Source of the DNA: Acidobacteriota bacterium
Lineage (GTDB): Bacteria > Acidobacteriota > Terriglobia > Acidiferrales > UBA7541
Direction of reading: 5' to 3'
DNA: 32,744 bases
NCBI GenBank assembly: GCA_013287135.1
Contig: JABDEK010000044.1
Coordinates: forward strand, 1-32,744
A model generated the notes under the pieces. That model was not told the DNA's origin. It saw only the letters and a list, made by a program, of their open reading frames with translations, and ran no database searches. The first letter of the stretch is position 1. The number at the start of each line of letters is the position of its first letter. Below, piece by piece: positions 7,705 through 15,539 of this stretch. The position numbers were made by a program, and so were the translations under genes.

Positions 7705-8732
7705 CGCATCCTCCGGCGCATCAGATAAATAAAAACAGGGGCGCCAGCCAGCGCCGTCATCGCCCCCACCGGCAACTCCGTGGGAGCCACCACCGTCCGC
7801 GCCAGCGTATCGGCCAACACAATCGCGATCGCTCCGCCAATCGCCGCCGTCGGAATCAGCATTCGATAATCGGTGCCGAATAGCATGCGCATCACATGCG
7901 GCACCAGGAGCCCCACATATCCAATCGCCCCACTCACCGAAACCGCCAGTCCCGTAAGCACCGATGCCGCGATATAAACCACAAACTTTACGCGGTTAAC
8001 ATTCACACCCAAATGTTTCGCTTCCTGCTCCCCGGTAAGAATCAAATTCAGATCGGACGAAGTCGTGTACATCGCTCCCGCCGCCACGATGAACACAAAA
8101 AAAAGAAACCCAAGCCATCCCAAGACATTCGTAGTAGGCGGAGGCGCCGTAAGATCGCCCATGAGCCAGAACGCAATGCTCCGCAATTCCGATCCCGTAA
8201 CCATGGTCAAAAGAAACATGATGATCGCCGAGAGAAACGAAGCCGCCACAATCCCCGCAAGCAAAAGTGTCGGACTGTCCAGCTGCCCGCCGCGCCGCCC
8301 CAGAAAATACACCGCCGCGATCGTTGACGCCGCTCCCACAAACGCCGCTATCTGAATCGCGCCAACCGTGTGTGGCGCGACGATCAAACTTACGATCGCG
8401 CCCAACGCCGCGCCGCTTGAAACTCCCAACACGTATGGATCGGCCAACGGATTCCGCAGTAGCGCCTGAAACCCCGCGCCCGCCGTTGAAAGTGATGCTC
8501 CCACCAAAATTCCCAACGCGATTCGCGGCAGCCGCAGCCCAAACACAACTTGCCAGAACTCCACGGGAATTTCTTCGCGTCGCCCCGCCGCCGCATTAAA
8601 AAGCGTGCTCAAAATATCGCGCACCGAAATCGGATACGCGCCCATGCGCAGCGAAACCACGCATACCGCGAACAAAACGCCGCAAAGCAACGCGCAAATC
8701 CCCAAGATTCTCTGCGGCGTTAAAGGGCGCAA
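7701..8732 (-). CDS. btuC: Cobalamin ABC transporter permease (FecCD family)
   Basis: A 343-residue polytopic inner-membrane permease of the FecCD/BtuC family, with about ten hydrophobic segments. Family landmarks are LRLPRIALGILVGASLSTAG (about residues 66-85), NPLADPYVLGVSSGAALGA (about 93-111), the coupling region GEQEAKHLGVNV, and the end ELPVGAMTALAGAPVFIYLM. Length is normal (about 330-350). The ATG at 8732 lies within the 3' end of btuF, a 13-base overlap, and its stop overlaps the btuD start. With btuF and btuD it completes a B12 importer. Confidence 0.93.
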   Translation of the reverse strand: MRPLTPQRILGICALLCGVLFAVCVVSLRMGAYPISVRDILSTLFNAAAGRREEIPVEFWQVVFGLRLPRIALGILVGASLSTAGAGFQALLRNPLADPYVLGVSSGAALGAIVSLIVAPHTVGAIQIAAFVGAASTIAAVYFLGRRGGQLDSPTLLLAGIVAASFLSAIIMFLLTMVTGSELRSIAFWLMGDLTAPPPTTNVLGWLGFLFFVFIVAAGAMYTTSSDLNLILTGEQEAKHLGVNVNRVKFVVYIAASVLTGLAVSVSGAIGYVGLLVPHVMRMLFGTDYRMLIPTAAIGGAIAIVLADTLARTVVAPTELPVGAMTALAGAPVFIYLMRRRMR

Positions 8733-9805
8733 AAATCACGCTCCCTTTCCCACCGCATATTCGCAAATATTTCCGCCGTCACTCCGCCTTGAAGTTCAAT
8801 GCTCTCGCCGCGACCGTCCGACGAAAACACACCCGGATGCAACTCCCGCGCAATTTGTTCAATCGCTCCGACCAATCCCGGCGAAGGCTTTGTAATTTCG
8901 TCATCCACCTGCACGATATGGCCCATTTGAATCGCCTTCAACGCCTTCCACGCCGGCCGCGTGCGCAGACGGCTCAGTTCGTGATCGTCGTTCGATTCCG
9001 CATGATTCCCAGTGAACAAAATGTACTCCGGCTGCAGCCGCACAATTTCTTCCATGCTTACTTGCGGATAATTTTGGTCCGCCACAATTACCGACTCCGC
9101 GCCCGCCCATCGCAACGCATCCGCAATAAACGTATTCTGCCCAATCGTAATCAGCGGATCTTCCCACACCACAAACAGCACGTGAACCAGCGGCAGCTCC
9201 GCTATGCGCGAGTGCACCGCATCCAGCCGCGCTTGCAGTTGCGCCACTAAACCCACCCCCTGTTCGTTCGCTCCCATCAAGTCCGCCATCCGCGCAATCG
9301 AATCCAGCATTCCGCGCACCGTGTGCGGGTCGCTGGTGTAAACGGAAATCCCCAGCCGCAGCAGCGCGTCCACCGTTTCCGGACGGTTAATCGAAGTCGT
9401 GGCCAGCACCAGATCCGGATGCATCGCGACAATCGCTTCCAAGCTCGGTGTCTGCGGCGAGCCGATATGCGGTTTCAACTTCGCCGCCGCCGGCGTGTCG
9501 CAAAAAGTTGTATCAGCCGCCAGCTTGCCTTCCAGTCCCAACGCGTACACTGTTTCGGTCAAATCCGGTGCCAGCGTCACGATGCGCTGCACGGAAAACG
9601 GAATCGCCACGCGCCGCCCCGTCTCATCCGTTACAACTTTCATGGCGCGCTTGAAACCCGGCGTTTGACGCGGTACCGCAGCAGCAGCCTGCACCGCGCC
9701 GTAGCACGCCAAGAAATAAATCACGCAGAAAAGTTGTCGCCCCGCGCGCGTAAATTTTCTCCCAACAAAAAAGCCTCGCGAATAGAGCGAGGCGTCTCGC
9801 CACAC
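8720..9805 (-). CDS. btuF: Periplasmic cobalamin-binding protein (BtuF-like)
   Basis: A helical-backbone (cluster III) binding protein that captures the ligand in the periplasm and delivers it to BtuCD. From about residue 55 it shows RIVTLAPDLTETVYALGLEGKLAADT, GSPQTPSLEAIVAMHPDLVLA and the C-terminal QLQPEYILF/AWKALKAIQMGHI region typical of the family. The hydrophobic VIYFLACYGAVQAAAA is the signal segment. The start is doubtful. The open frame begins at GTG 9805, but a riboswitch terminator lies inside codons 5-13 of that reading. The next in-frame options are GTG 9724, which leaves a short signal peptide without basic residues, and ATG 9643, which removes the signal peptide. No good ribosome site marks any of them. 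It is first in the riboswitch-controlled btuFCD unit. Confidence 0.85.
   Translation of the reverse strand: MWRDASLYSRGFFVGRKFTRAGRQLFCVIYFLACYGAVQAAAAVPRQTPGFKRAMKVVTDETGRRVAIPFSVQRIVTLAPDLTETVYALGLEGKLAADTTFCDTPAAAKLKPHIGSPQTPSLEAIVAMHPDLVLATTSINRPETVDALLRLGISVYTSDPHTVRGMLDSIARMADLMGANEQGVGLVAQLQARLDAVHSRIAELPLVHVLFVVWEDPLITIGQNTFIADALRWAGAESVIVADQNYPQVSMEEIVRLQPEYILFTGNHAESNDDHELSRLRTRPAWKALKAIQMGHIVQVDDEITKPSPGLVGAIEQIARELHPGVFSSDGRGESIELQGGVTAEIFANMRWERERDFCAL
9767..9793 (-). terminator. Riboswitch-linked intrinsic terminator before btuF
   Basis: On the minus strand GCCTCGC (9793-9787) pairs perfectly with GCGAGGC (9779-9773) across a seven-base loop, followed at once by six T (9772-9767). 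It lies 45 bases after the cobalamin riboswitch and before the conserved part of btuF, so it should stop transcription when the riboswitch binds cobalamin. Confidence 0.8.
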
Positions 9806-9837
9806 CCTCTCTCGCGAAGAGTGTCAGCTTCCACTTG

Positions 9838-9971
9838 CTCGGGTAGGTTTCCTGACTTTCGGCTGCCTTAAAACCTTCAGCCGATTACAGTGGCGGGACC
9901 GTGGCCGATTTTCACGGCCTTCCCCTCATTTCCGAATCATCGATGGACGTTCGAAAACTTTGAACCCCGAG
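9838..9971 (-). promoter_or_regulatory. Cobalamin riboswitch (short form) upstream of btuFCD
   Basis: On the minus strand the element opens with CTCGGG (9971-9966), which pairs with CCCGAG (9843-9838) as the closing P1 helix. Between them are GGGAA (9924-9920), GGCCGUGAAAAUCGGCC, GGUCCCGCCACUGUAA (CCACUGUAA at 9893-9885), one stem-loop, and the B12 box AAGUCAGGAAACCUACC. These are the conserved cobalamin-riboswitch motifs in the correct order. It lacks the extra peripheral arms of the btuB-side element. A terminator follows, implying control at the level of transcription. Confidence 0.93.
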
Positions 9972-10354
9972 CCAGCTAAGTTGTCTTCGGCGAGTTTATG
10001 CGCCCCGCCTTTCACTGTCAATCGAACGGAATTTCAAAGGCGCTCAATTTGAGTTTCTAATCGAAAACGCAATGAGGAAGACGATGAGTATCAGGCTCCA
10101 GAGACGCAGAGGGTGATCCATTGCCATTTGTTAGGCTTCTTCCACAACCTGGAGTGGCCAGCCTTCCACGAGCGTGCTCGAATGGATTCCAGAGACCAAA
10201 CACGAAGATAGAAAATAACAAATGCAGCGCAAACAAACTTCGCGAAGAGAATCCAGTCCACGGCGTCATGCGCATGGTAGTTCTAGAACATGCAACGCGT
10301 ACGCATCGCCAGTCGAACTACCCACGAAGCGTCGCCATCATCGTCTCGCAGCGG
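9972..10354. other. 383-base intergenic stretch between the B12 leader and the hydratase gene
   Basis: Apart from the possible small membrane ORF at 10091-10261 I see no gene, RNA or repeat here. It should hold the promoter of the btu unit near 9980-10060 on the minus strand, but no convincing pair of -35/-10 boxes is visible. Confidence 0.4.
10091..10261 (-). CDS. Possible small single-span membrane protein (56 aa)
   Basis: From GTG at 10261 a 56-codon frame reads MDWILFAKFVCAAFVIFYLR, then VWSLESIRARSWK and a basic tail, ending at a TGA at 10093-10091. The composition is one hydrophobic helix followed by positively charged residues, as in many small membrane proteins. An in-frame stop lies just upstream, so GTG is the only start. 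No ribosome site and no family recognised. It lies in a 383-base gap and could be chance. Confidence 0.25.
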   Translation of the reverse strand: MDWILFAKFVCAAFVIFYLRVWSLESIRARSWKAGHSRLWKKPNKWQWITLCVSGA

Positions 10355-11191
10355 CTAGCGGTTCTTCCACTTCGGAGCACGCTTCTCGACGGTCGCGCGT
10401 AAACCTTCCTGCGAATCTTCCAGGTCGGCAAGTTCATTGAGGAAAACTTTCATCGAATTTCGCACACCTTCGCGCAACGGCAAACCCAAACTACCCAGGA
10501 TGGCTTTCTTCGCCATCGTCAGCACCGGCCCGGACTGCGCCGTAACTTTCGCGCAAACTTCTTCCACTTTTTTCTGCAAATCTTTTTCCGGCACCAGCCA
10601 GTTGACCAGTCCAAGCTCCCGCGCGCGCTCGGCCGACATCGTTTCCGCCATCAACACCAGTTCCAGCGCCATCTTCGGCCCCAAAATATAAGGCAACACA
10701 GCCGCAGCCAGCGGAGGAAACGCTCCCAGCTTGATTTCCGGTTGCGCGAACCGCGCATTCGGCGTCGCAATCACCAAGTCGCCCAACGCCGCCAGCTCCG
10801 CGCCTCCGCCAAACGCCGGCCCGTTGATCACCACCAGAATTGGCTTGGCCGTTTCCACCATCGCGGAAAACGCGCTGTGAAACGCGTCCAGCAACTGAAA
10901 CACGCGTCGCGCCGTATATTCTCCCAACTCGATCCCGCCGCAGAAAGTTTTCGCCGCTGAATCCAGTACGATGAGTTTTATCTCGCGCGTCTCGCTTACC
11001 GAGTTGATTCCCGCCACCAGCTCCATCAGCACGCGCTCGTTCAGCAAATTATGTTCAGGACGGTCCAGCGTAAGCCGCGCAATTTCGCCCTCAATCCGAA
11101 ATTTCACGAATTGAAAGTCCGTCGTCTTCGGCGCCGCCAGCGCTAACGTCCCCAGCATCTCCGATTCGCGCGCCATTTTATTGATCTGCAT
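10355..11191 (-). CDS. Enoyl-CoA hydratase/isomerase family protein, resembling cyclohexa-1,5-diene-carbonyl-CoA hydratase
   Basis: A 278-residue crotonase-fold protein that hydrates or isomerises an unsaturated acyl-CoA. The crotonase oxyanion-hole segments are present as AAKTFCGGIEL and NGPAFGGGAELAALGDLVIA, followed by FAQPEIKLGAFPPLAAAVLP and RARELGLVNWLVP. The line TARRVFQLLDAFHSAFSAM and the FPPLAAAVLP stretch recall dienoyl-CoA hydratases of the benzoyl-CoA pathway (Dch), but no other gene of that pathway is nearby, so the substrate is open. The ATG at 11191 was chosen because GGAG lies eight bases upstream; later ATGs at 11176 and 11158 are possible. It appears to stand alone. Confidence 0.85.
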   Translation of the reverse strand: MQINKMARESEMLGTLALAAPKTTDFQFVKFRIEGEIARLTLDRPEHNLLNERVLMELVAGINSVSETREIKLIVLDSAAKTFCGGIELGEYTARRVFQLLDAFHSAFSAMVETAKPILVVINGPAFGGGAELAALGDLVIATPNARFAQPEIKLGAFPPLAAAVLPYILGPKMALELVLMAETMSAERARELGLVNWLVPEKDLQKKVEEVCAKVTAQSGPVLTMAKKAILGSLGLPLREGVRNSMKVFLNELADLEDSQEGLRATVEKRAPKWKNR

Positions 11192-11281
11192 GCCTGTGGC
11201 TCCGATTTGCTCTTCGCCTACGAGCCTAACCCTTTCCAGCGCCCGCATCCACGCGCATCCCACGCCATGCGCTCAATCGGG

Positions 11282-11342
11282 CAAGACCTGTCCGAGCGAA
11301 CAGGTTTGTCTTGGCTCTTCGTAGCGCCGGCATCCTGCCGGC
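11282..11342. repeat. Two adjacent palindromic elements in a gene-free stretch
   Basis: In the 333 bases between the hydratase start and the toxin gene there are two hairpins. One has ACCTGT/ACAGGT inside CAAG/CTTG arms (11282-11313). The other has GCCGGC-ATCCT-GCCGGC (11326-11342) followed by TCTTTTT, which could act as a plus-strand terminator. Further on are phrases such as TGGCTTTCAGCCC and GTCATCCCGAGCGAAGC. I judge these to be members of short dispersed intergenic repeats, but only one copy of each is in the window. The rest of 11192-11498 holds nothing else I can identify. Confidence 0.4.
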
Positions 11343-11498
11343 TCTTTTTCCCTTTCCGGCTTTGCTTGCTTTTACGTAGTAGTGGCTTTCAGCCCAGCAT
11401 CTTTGCTTGCCTCCTTTTACGCTGTCATCCCGAGCGAAGCCCCGTGCGCTTCTGCTTTTCCCTTAGTTTTCAGGGGCTTCAGGACTCAAAAATCAAAT

Positions 11499-11521
11499 CC
11501 TGTACCCACTTTGGGAACAGG
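11499..11521 (+). promoter_or_regulatory. Imperfect palindrome before the toxin start, candidate HigA operator
   Basis: CCTGTACCC (11499-11507) and GGGAACAGG (11513-11521) form an inverted repeat with one mismatch and a five-base spacer. It ends three bases before the toxin ATG and includes its Shine-Dalgarno-like GGAG. HigA-type antitoxins bind such operators to repress their own operon; binding here is inferred. Confidence 0.45.
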
Positions 11522-11524
11522 AGT

Positions 11525-11818
11525 ATGTTTACCGATGGCCTCAAAGGCGGCATGGACCAGAAGGCAGTCAAATCTGCCCTCCATGCGTGGTTCCATGAGG
11601 TGCTCCGAGCGCGCTGGAAAAGCCCTGCTGATATTTTGAAAACCTATGCCCATGCCAGCATTGTCGGGAAGGACAGAGTGGTTTTCAACATCAAAGGCAA
11701 TAACTACCGCCTGGTTGTGACCATCAGCTATCTGCATCAGATCGTATTCATCAAATGGATTGGCACGCACGCGGATGATGACCACATTGATGTGAAGACG
11801 GTGAAATATGGACATTAA
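11525..11818 (+). CDS. higB: HigB-family mRNA-interferase toxin
   Basis: A 97-residue protein. The stretch ARWKSPADILKTYAHASIVGKDRVVFNIKGNNYRLVV...IVFIKWIGTHADDDHID matches the HigB_toxin family throughout (RelE-like fold; ribosome-dependent mRNA cleavage in known members). The ATG at 11525 follows GGAG with unusually short spacing; ATG 11551 (MDQKAVKSAL) is a possible alternative and would also leave the family core intact. It overlaps the antitoxin gene by 11 bases, in toxin-first order as is standard for hig modules. The longer open frame upstream to 11207 has no family similarity and was rejected. Confidence 0.88.
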   Translation: MFTDGLKGGMDQKAVKSALHAWFHEVLRARWKSPADILKTYAHASIVGKDRVVFNIKGNNYRLVVTISYLHQIVFIKWIGTHADDDHIDVKTVKYGH

Positions 11819-12236
11819 ACCGATTCGAACCGAAGCAGATTACGACCGCGCGCTGCGCCGGGTCGAAAAGCTGTGGGATTCCCCGAAAGGCTCCGCGCAA
11901 AGCGACGAGTTGGACATCCTAGCCACGCTCATCGAGGCTTACGAACGTCAGCACTATCCCATCGATCTCCCAAGCCCCATCGAGGCAATCAAGTTTCGTT
12001 TGGAACAGCAGGGCACGGACACTCGCGTATTGATCGGAGTCATTGGCCAGCGCACACGCGTTTATGAGGTGATGCAGGGCAAGCGTCCACTTTCCCTGAA
12101 TATGATTCGCAATCTCCATCAGAAATTCGGCATTCCTGCCGAAGTCCTGATCCGCCCCGCGCGCCAAGGCCGCAGAGCCGCCCGTCATCTCCCAGGTACG
12201 AAGATCGGCCGAACGCGCATTCGAAAGTCAGCCTAA
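11808..12236 (+). CDS. higA: HigA-family antitoxin, XRE-type regulator
   Basis: A 142-residue antitoxin. The N-terminal part EADYDRALRRVEKLWDSPKGSAQSDELDILATLIEAYERQHYPI is the typical HigA/COG5499 leader, followed by PIEAIKFRLEQQG and a helix-turn-helix ending RVYEVMQGKRPLSLNMIRNLHQKFGIPAEVLI. It should neutralise the upstream toxin and repress the operon through the palindrome at 11499-11521. A basic tail (RPARQGRRAARHLPGTKIGRTRIRK) extends beyond the usual family end. The ATG lies inside the toxin gene (11-base overlap), so the pair is translationally coupled. Confidence 0.92.
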   Translation: MDIKPIRTEADYDRALRRVEKLWDSPKGSAQSDELDILATLIEAYERQHYPIDLPSPIEAIKFRLEQQGTDTRVLIGVIGQRTRVYEVMQGKRPLSLNMIRNLHQKFGIPAEVLIRPARQGRRAARHLPGTKIGRTRIRKSA

Positions 12237-12443
12237 GTCTCGGTACGCCGTGACATGAGAATTCACCGCAACCTACAGAAAACAAACGACGGAGAAATTT
12301 CTAACCGGGCCAGAACACACATCAGCAGTTTCGATTATTCGCATAATTCTGTCGTGTAAACCGCCTCGCAGTTCAGGAATCTCCCGCCTCGCCGCAAGCG
12401 TCGCTTCACAGCGCCTACTCCCTTCCTGTATTCTGCTGAGCCT

Positions 12444-13724
12444 ATGCTGGATCTTGGATACGTACGGGAGCACCTCGACGTAATTGAAAAGATGGCAGGT
12501 GACCGCGGCGTCATTCTGGACCTCGCCCCTTTTCGCGAAATTGATACCGAGCGCCGCCAGCTCATCACCGCCGCCGAGCGCCTGAAGGCCGAACGCAATC
12601 GCGCCAGCGAAGAAATCGCGCGAAAGAAACGAGCCGGCGAAGATGCCTCAGAGCTTTTGGCGCTGATGAAGGCAGTGTCGGAGCGCCTGAAACGCGATGA
12701 CCAGCGCATCAACGAGCTGGACGAGCGCCTGAAACAATTTCTGCTCACCATCCCCAACACTCCGCACTCCAGTGTGCCAGTAGGAAAAAGCGCCGCCGAT
12801 AATGTGGAAGTTAGGCGTTGGGGCGCTCCTCCGAAATTTGATTTCAAGCCGCGCCCGCACTGGGAAATTGGCGAAGGCACCGGGATTCTGGATTTTCAGT
12901 CAGCCGTAAAAATTGCCGGCTCGCGATTCGCAGTTTACAAAGGACTGGGCGCGCGACTCGAACGTGCCCTCGCGAATTTTTTCCTCGACGTGCACACGCG
13001 CGAACACGGCTACACCGAAATTCTTCCGCCATTTCTGGTGAACACGGCTTCGCTGACCGGCGTAGGCCAATTGCCAAAATTTGCCGCCGACATGTTTCAG
13101 GTGGAAAACACGGACTTGTGGCTCACGCCCACTTCTGAAGTGGAACTCACCAGCCTGCGCCGCGATGAAACGCTCGACGCGGACAAATTGCCAGAGAAAC
13201 TCTGCGCCTGGACCGCTTGCTTCCGTTCCGAAGCCGGCGCCGCGGGAAAAGATACGCGCGGCCTAAAACGCCAGCACCAATTTCAAAAAGTGGAAATGTT
13301 CAAATTCACGCGCCCCGACCAAAGTTACGACGAACACGAAGCCCTGGTGCAAGACGCGGAATCGATGCTGCGGCGTCTCGGCTTGCATTACCGCGTGATG
13401 CTGCTCTGCACCGCGGACATGGGCTTCGCCGCCGCAAAAACCTACGACATCGAAGTGTGGCTCCCCTCCACCGGCGAGTTCATGGAAATTTCTTCCTGCT
13501 CCAACACGGAAGCATTCCAGGCGCGCCGCTCCGGCATCCGCTTCAAAGGAAAAACAGGCAAAAGCGAATTCGTGCATACGCTGAACGGCTCCGGCCTGGC
13601 CGTAGGACGCACTTGGATCGCGCTGGTAGAAAATTTTCAGCAGGCCGACGGCTCCATCCTAATCCCCGAAGTTTTGTGCCCGTACATGAGAGTGGACCGC
13701 ATCCCCGCAACACCGAAGACCTAG
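12444..13724 (+). CDS. serS: Seryl-tRNA synthetase
   Basis: SerRS (426 residues, normal length) charges tRNA-Ser and, in organisms with selenocysteine, also tRNA-Sec. The N-terminal coiled-coil arm spans about residues 30-105. The class II core follows: motif 1 region HTREHGYTEILPPFLVN (about 184-200), motif 2 FRSEAGAAGKDTRG...QFQKVE (about 260-284) and motif 3 NGSGLAVGRTWIALVENFQ near 385-403. ISSCSNTEAFQARR is also typical. The TPTSEVELTSLRRDE segment replaces the common PTAEVPLTNLY, a small departure near the active site. It starts with ATG; the 207 bases upstream show no T-box. It is convergent with the anti-sigma gene, 24 bases away. Confidence 0.97.
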   Translation: MLDLGYVREHLDVIEKMAGDRGVILDLAPFREIDTERRQLITAAERLKAERNRASEEIARKKRAGEDASELLALMKAVSERLKRDDQRINELDERLKQFLLTIPNTPHSSVPVGKSAADNVEVRRWGAPPKFDFKPRPHWEIGEGTGILDFQSAVKIAGSRFAVYKGLGARLERALANFFLDVHTREHGYTEILPPFLVNTASLTGVGQLPKFAADMFQVENTDLWLTPTSEVELTSLRRDETLDADKLPEKLCAWTACFRSEAGAAGKDTRGLKRQHQFQKVEMFKFTRPDQSYDEHEALVQDAESMLRRLGLHYRVMLLCTADMGFAAAKTYDIEVWLPSTGEFMEISSCSNTEAFQARRSGIRFKGKTGKSEFVHTLNGSGLAVGRTWIALVENFQQADGSILIPEVLCPYMRVDRIPATPKT

Positions 13725-13748
13725 CAGAAAATGTTCGCGAATAAAAAA

Positions 13749-14534
13749 TCAGGTAACGGGGCCGACGAGGACCATTGGCCCGGTAGGTTGCGGCATGCCA
13801 CCCGCAGGTTCCAGCGTTACCGCGAACGCTTTCGCCGCCATTCCTTGCGGCAGTTTCACCGTCCAGGGATTAATCGGCCCGCCATCAATCACGCCGGCGC
13901 TAATGGGCTTGCCATCCTTGGGGACCAGCCACAACTGGTAGCTCTTGTTCGCCGGCGCCGGCTCTACCCACCCGTCGCACATGGCCATGCCCATTTTCGA
14001 GTTGTACATCACGCGCACGTCGCCCTTGGGCATGCCGGGTTGCTGCGCAAGCGCGACGGAGACCGTGTCCTTCGATTCCAACAGCGCTTGCGCGTGGAGA
14101 GCTTCATCGAGCTGCTTCTGTTGCTGCTGCAGCGTGGCCTGCTCTTGTGCGAGCTCCCGGCTCAGTCGCTCGTTCTCATTGCGAAGGCGAGCCGCGACGA
14201 AAAGAAGCAAAATGCACGCGGGCACAAGCACCGCAGCCCACCATCGCCCGAAGAATCCGCCAGCGCGTTCCGGCTCGCGTTGCGCACGCTGTGCTTCGGC
14301 GCCTTCGACGGACGCGTGAATCTGGCGCATCAGCCGCTCTCGCACCGTCGGAGACGGCTCCACGCGGGGAGCAGAGAATGCCAGCAACCCAATTCGTCCG
14401 CGCGCTTCCGCCAGTCTCGTAGCGCACTCCGCGCACGTAGGCACGTGCGATTCGATCGCAGCCTTCTCTTCGCCTTCCAGAACGCCGAGGGCGTAAAGGT
14501 CGAAGTCTTCCGGCCGAGTTGGATGTCCGTTCAT
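13749..14534 (-). CDS. RskA-like anti-sigma factor, membrane anchored
   Basis: A 261-residue single-span inner-membrane protein that should hold the adjacent ECF sigma factor inactive. The cytoplasmic zinc anti-sigma motif is complete: H30-VPT-C34-AE-C37. One transmembrane helix follows at about residues 97-116 (WWAAVLVPACILLLFVA), then a Q/E-rich coiled coil (about 118-150), then the RskA C-terminal domain outside the cytoplasm (KSYQLWLVPKDGKPISAGVI and AKAFAVTLEPAGG). The start overlaps the sigma-factor stop by four bases. The family is usually released by regulated proteolysis; no protease gene is nearby. Confidence 0.9.
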   Translation of the reverse strand: MNGHPTRPEDFDLYALGVLEGEEKAAIESHVPTCAECATRLAEARGRIGLLAFSAPRVEPSPTVRERLMRQIHASVEGAEAQRAQREPERAGGFFGRWWAAVLVPACILLLFVAARLRNENERLSRELAQEQATLQQQQKQLDEALHAQALLESKDTVSVALAQQPGMPKGDVRVMYNSKMGMAMCDGWVEPAPANKSYQLWLVPKDGKPISAGVIDGGPINPWTVKLPQGMAAKAFAVTLEPAGGMPQPTGPMVLVGPVT

Positions 14535-15088
14535 GACAATAAATTCCGTTTCAAACTTTCCACCGCCGTGCGAATCCGCGTCTTCACGGTGCCAAGCGGA
14601 TCGCCTGTCCTGCTGGCGATCTCGCTGTGGGTCAATCCTTCAAAATATGCCAACTCGATCGCGGCGCGCTGCTCTGTTGAAAGATTTCCCAAGGCGCCCA
14701 TCACGCGTCCGAGTAATTGCTGCTGGGTTATCGCATTTTCCAAATTTACCGGCACGATGACCGTTGTCTCCCGCAGCTCTTCGCCTGCGCTCGGAGTATG
14801 CCGTCGTAGCCGCGATATGGCCCGGTTGCGCGCGATCACCGCGAGCCATCCCGGCAGCGAGCCGCGCGCAGGATCAAATTGCGCAGCGTTCATCCACAGC
14901 TGAAAGAAAACATCCTGCAAAATTTCCTCGGACGCTTGCGTATCGCGGAGAATGCGGTTCAGAAGCGAGGACAGCAAAGAGGCGTAGCGGTCGTATAGCG
15001 CGGCGAGCGCCGACTCGTCCCGCTGGACGATTTTCTGAATGAGCGCCGCGTCCGAGGCCCTCAACTCTGTTCCCGTTTGACCGCTCAC
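14531..15088 (-). CDS. ECF RNA polymerase sigma factor (SigK-like)
   Basis: A 185-residue extracytoplasmic-function sigma factor. Region 2 is ALYDRYASLLSSLLNRILRD...EEILQDVFFQLW (about residues 30-70) with PARGSLPGWLAVIARNRAISRLRR. Region 4 is STEQRAAIELAYFEGLTHSEIASRTGDPLGTVKTRIR (about 140-176), which holds the promoter -35 recognition helix. Pairing with an RskA-like protein places it in the SigK-type group. The start is GTG at 15088 without a clear ribosome site. It is divergent from glutamate dehydrogenase across 451 bases and is probably autoregulated. The regulon cannot be deduced here. Confidence 0.93.
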   Translation of the reverse strand: MSGQTGTELRASDAALIQKIVQRDESALAALYDRYASLLSSLLNRILRDTQASEEILQDVFFQLWMNAAQFDPARGSLPGWLAVIARNRAISRLRRHTPSAGEELRETTVIVPVNLENAITQQQLLGRVMGALGNLSTEQRAAIELAYFEGLTHSEIASRTGDPLGTVKTRIRTAVESLKRNLLS

Positions 15089-15408
15089 CAGGTTCTGGCG
15101 ACTCCATTATCTAAAGTACGCGCGAGACAGGCTCTCGGATGTCAGGAGAGCCGGAAGCTGCCGCGGACTGCGCTGTGCAGGTGCAACTCCGATTCCTCAA
15201 GCACCGCGCGCAGAGTAGCTTGCAAGGGGTAGGGCGTCAATCGGGTATTTCGGTCGCGCGGTTTCTTACCTCGAACTCTCATCTTCTAACCTGACGCCGC
15301 TGGTTAAGTATATTAGATACAGTTAGATAAAGGCTGGGAGCTTAGATGATTCGCCCGATAATTCTAAACTAAGTGGCTTTAAATCTCTCACTTTGTCAGC
15401 GGTTTCCA
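15089..15408. other. Gene-free stretch between the sigma-factor gene and the gdh promoter
   Basis: No coding frame, tRNA or conserved RNA is visible in these 320 bases. It should hold the sigma-factor promoter on the minus strand. The AT-rich part near 15301-15380 is the only compositional change. Confidence 0.5.
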
Positions 15409-15436
15409 TTGACATCCTTGACGGCTTGGCTAAACT
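15409..15436 (+). promoter_or_regulatory. Candidate sigma-70 promoter for glutamate dehydrogenase
   Basis: A perfect -35 box TTGACA (15409-15414) is followed after 16 bases by TAAACT (15431-15436), a four-of-six match to TATAAT. Transcription would begin near 15443, about 100 bases before the start codon. Confidence 0.5.
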
Positions 15437-15539
15437 TCGACTCGCGTAAGACTTACGGCGCCCAAATAATCGAACTAAGTTCTGAGCGGCGAAGGCAAAG
15501 CAGTTCGCCGCGTCGAAAGCACGACAGGAAGGAAGCTAG

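Noticed and set aside
11207-11524. N-terminal extension of the toxin reading frame
   Set aside because: It is low-complexity sequence running through the palindromic repeats, without homology. The toxin family begins at the later ATG.
12237-12443. T-box leader before serS
   Set aside because: No T-box sequence (UGGNACCGCG type) or downstream terminator could be found.
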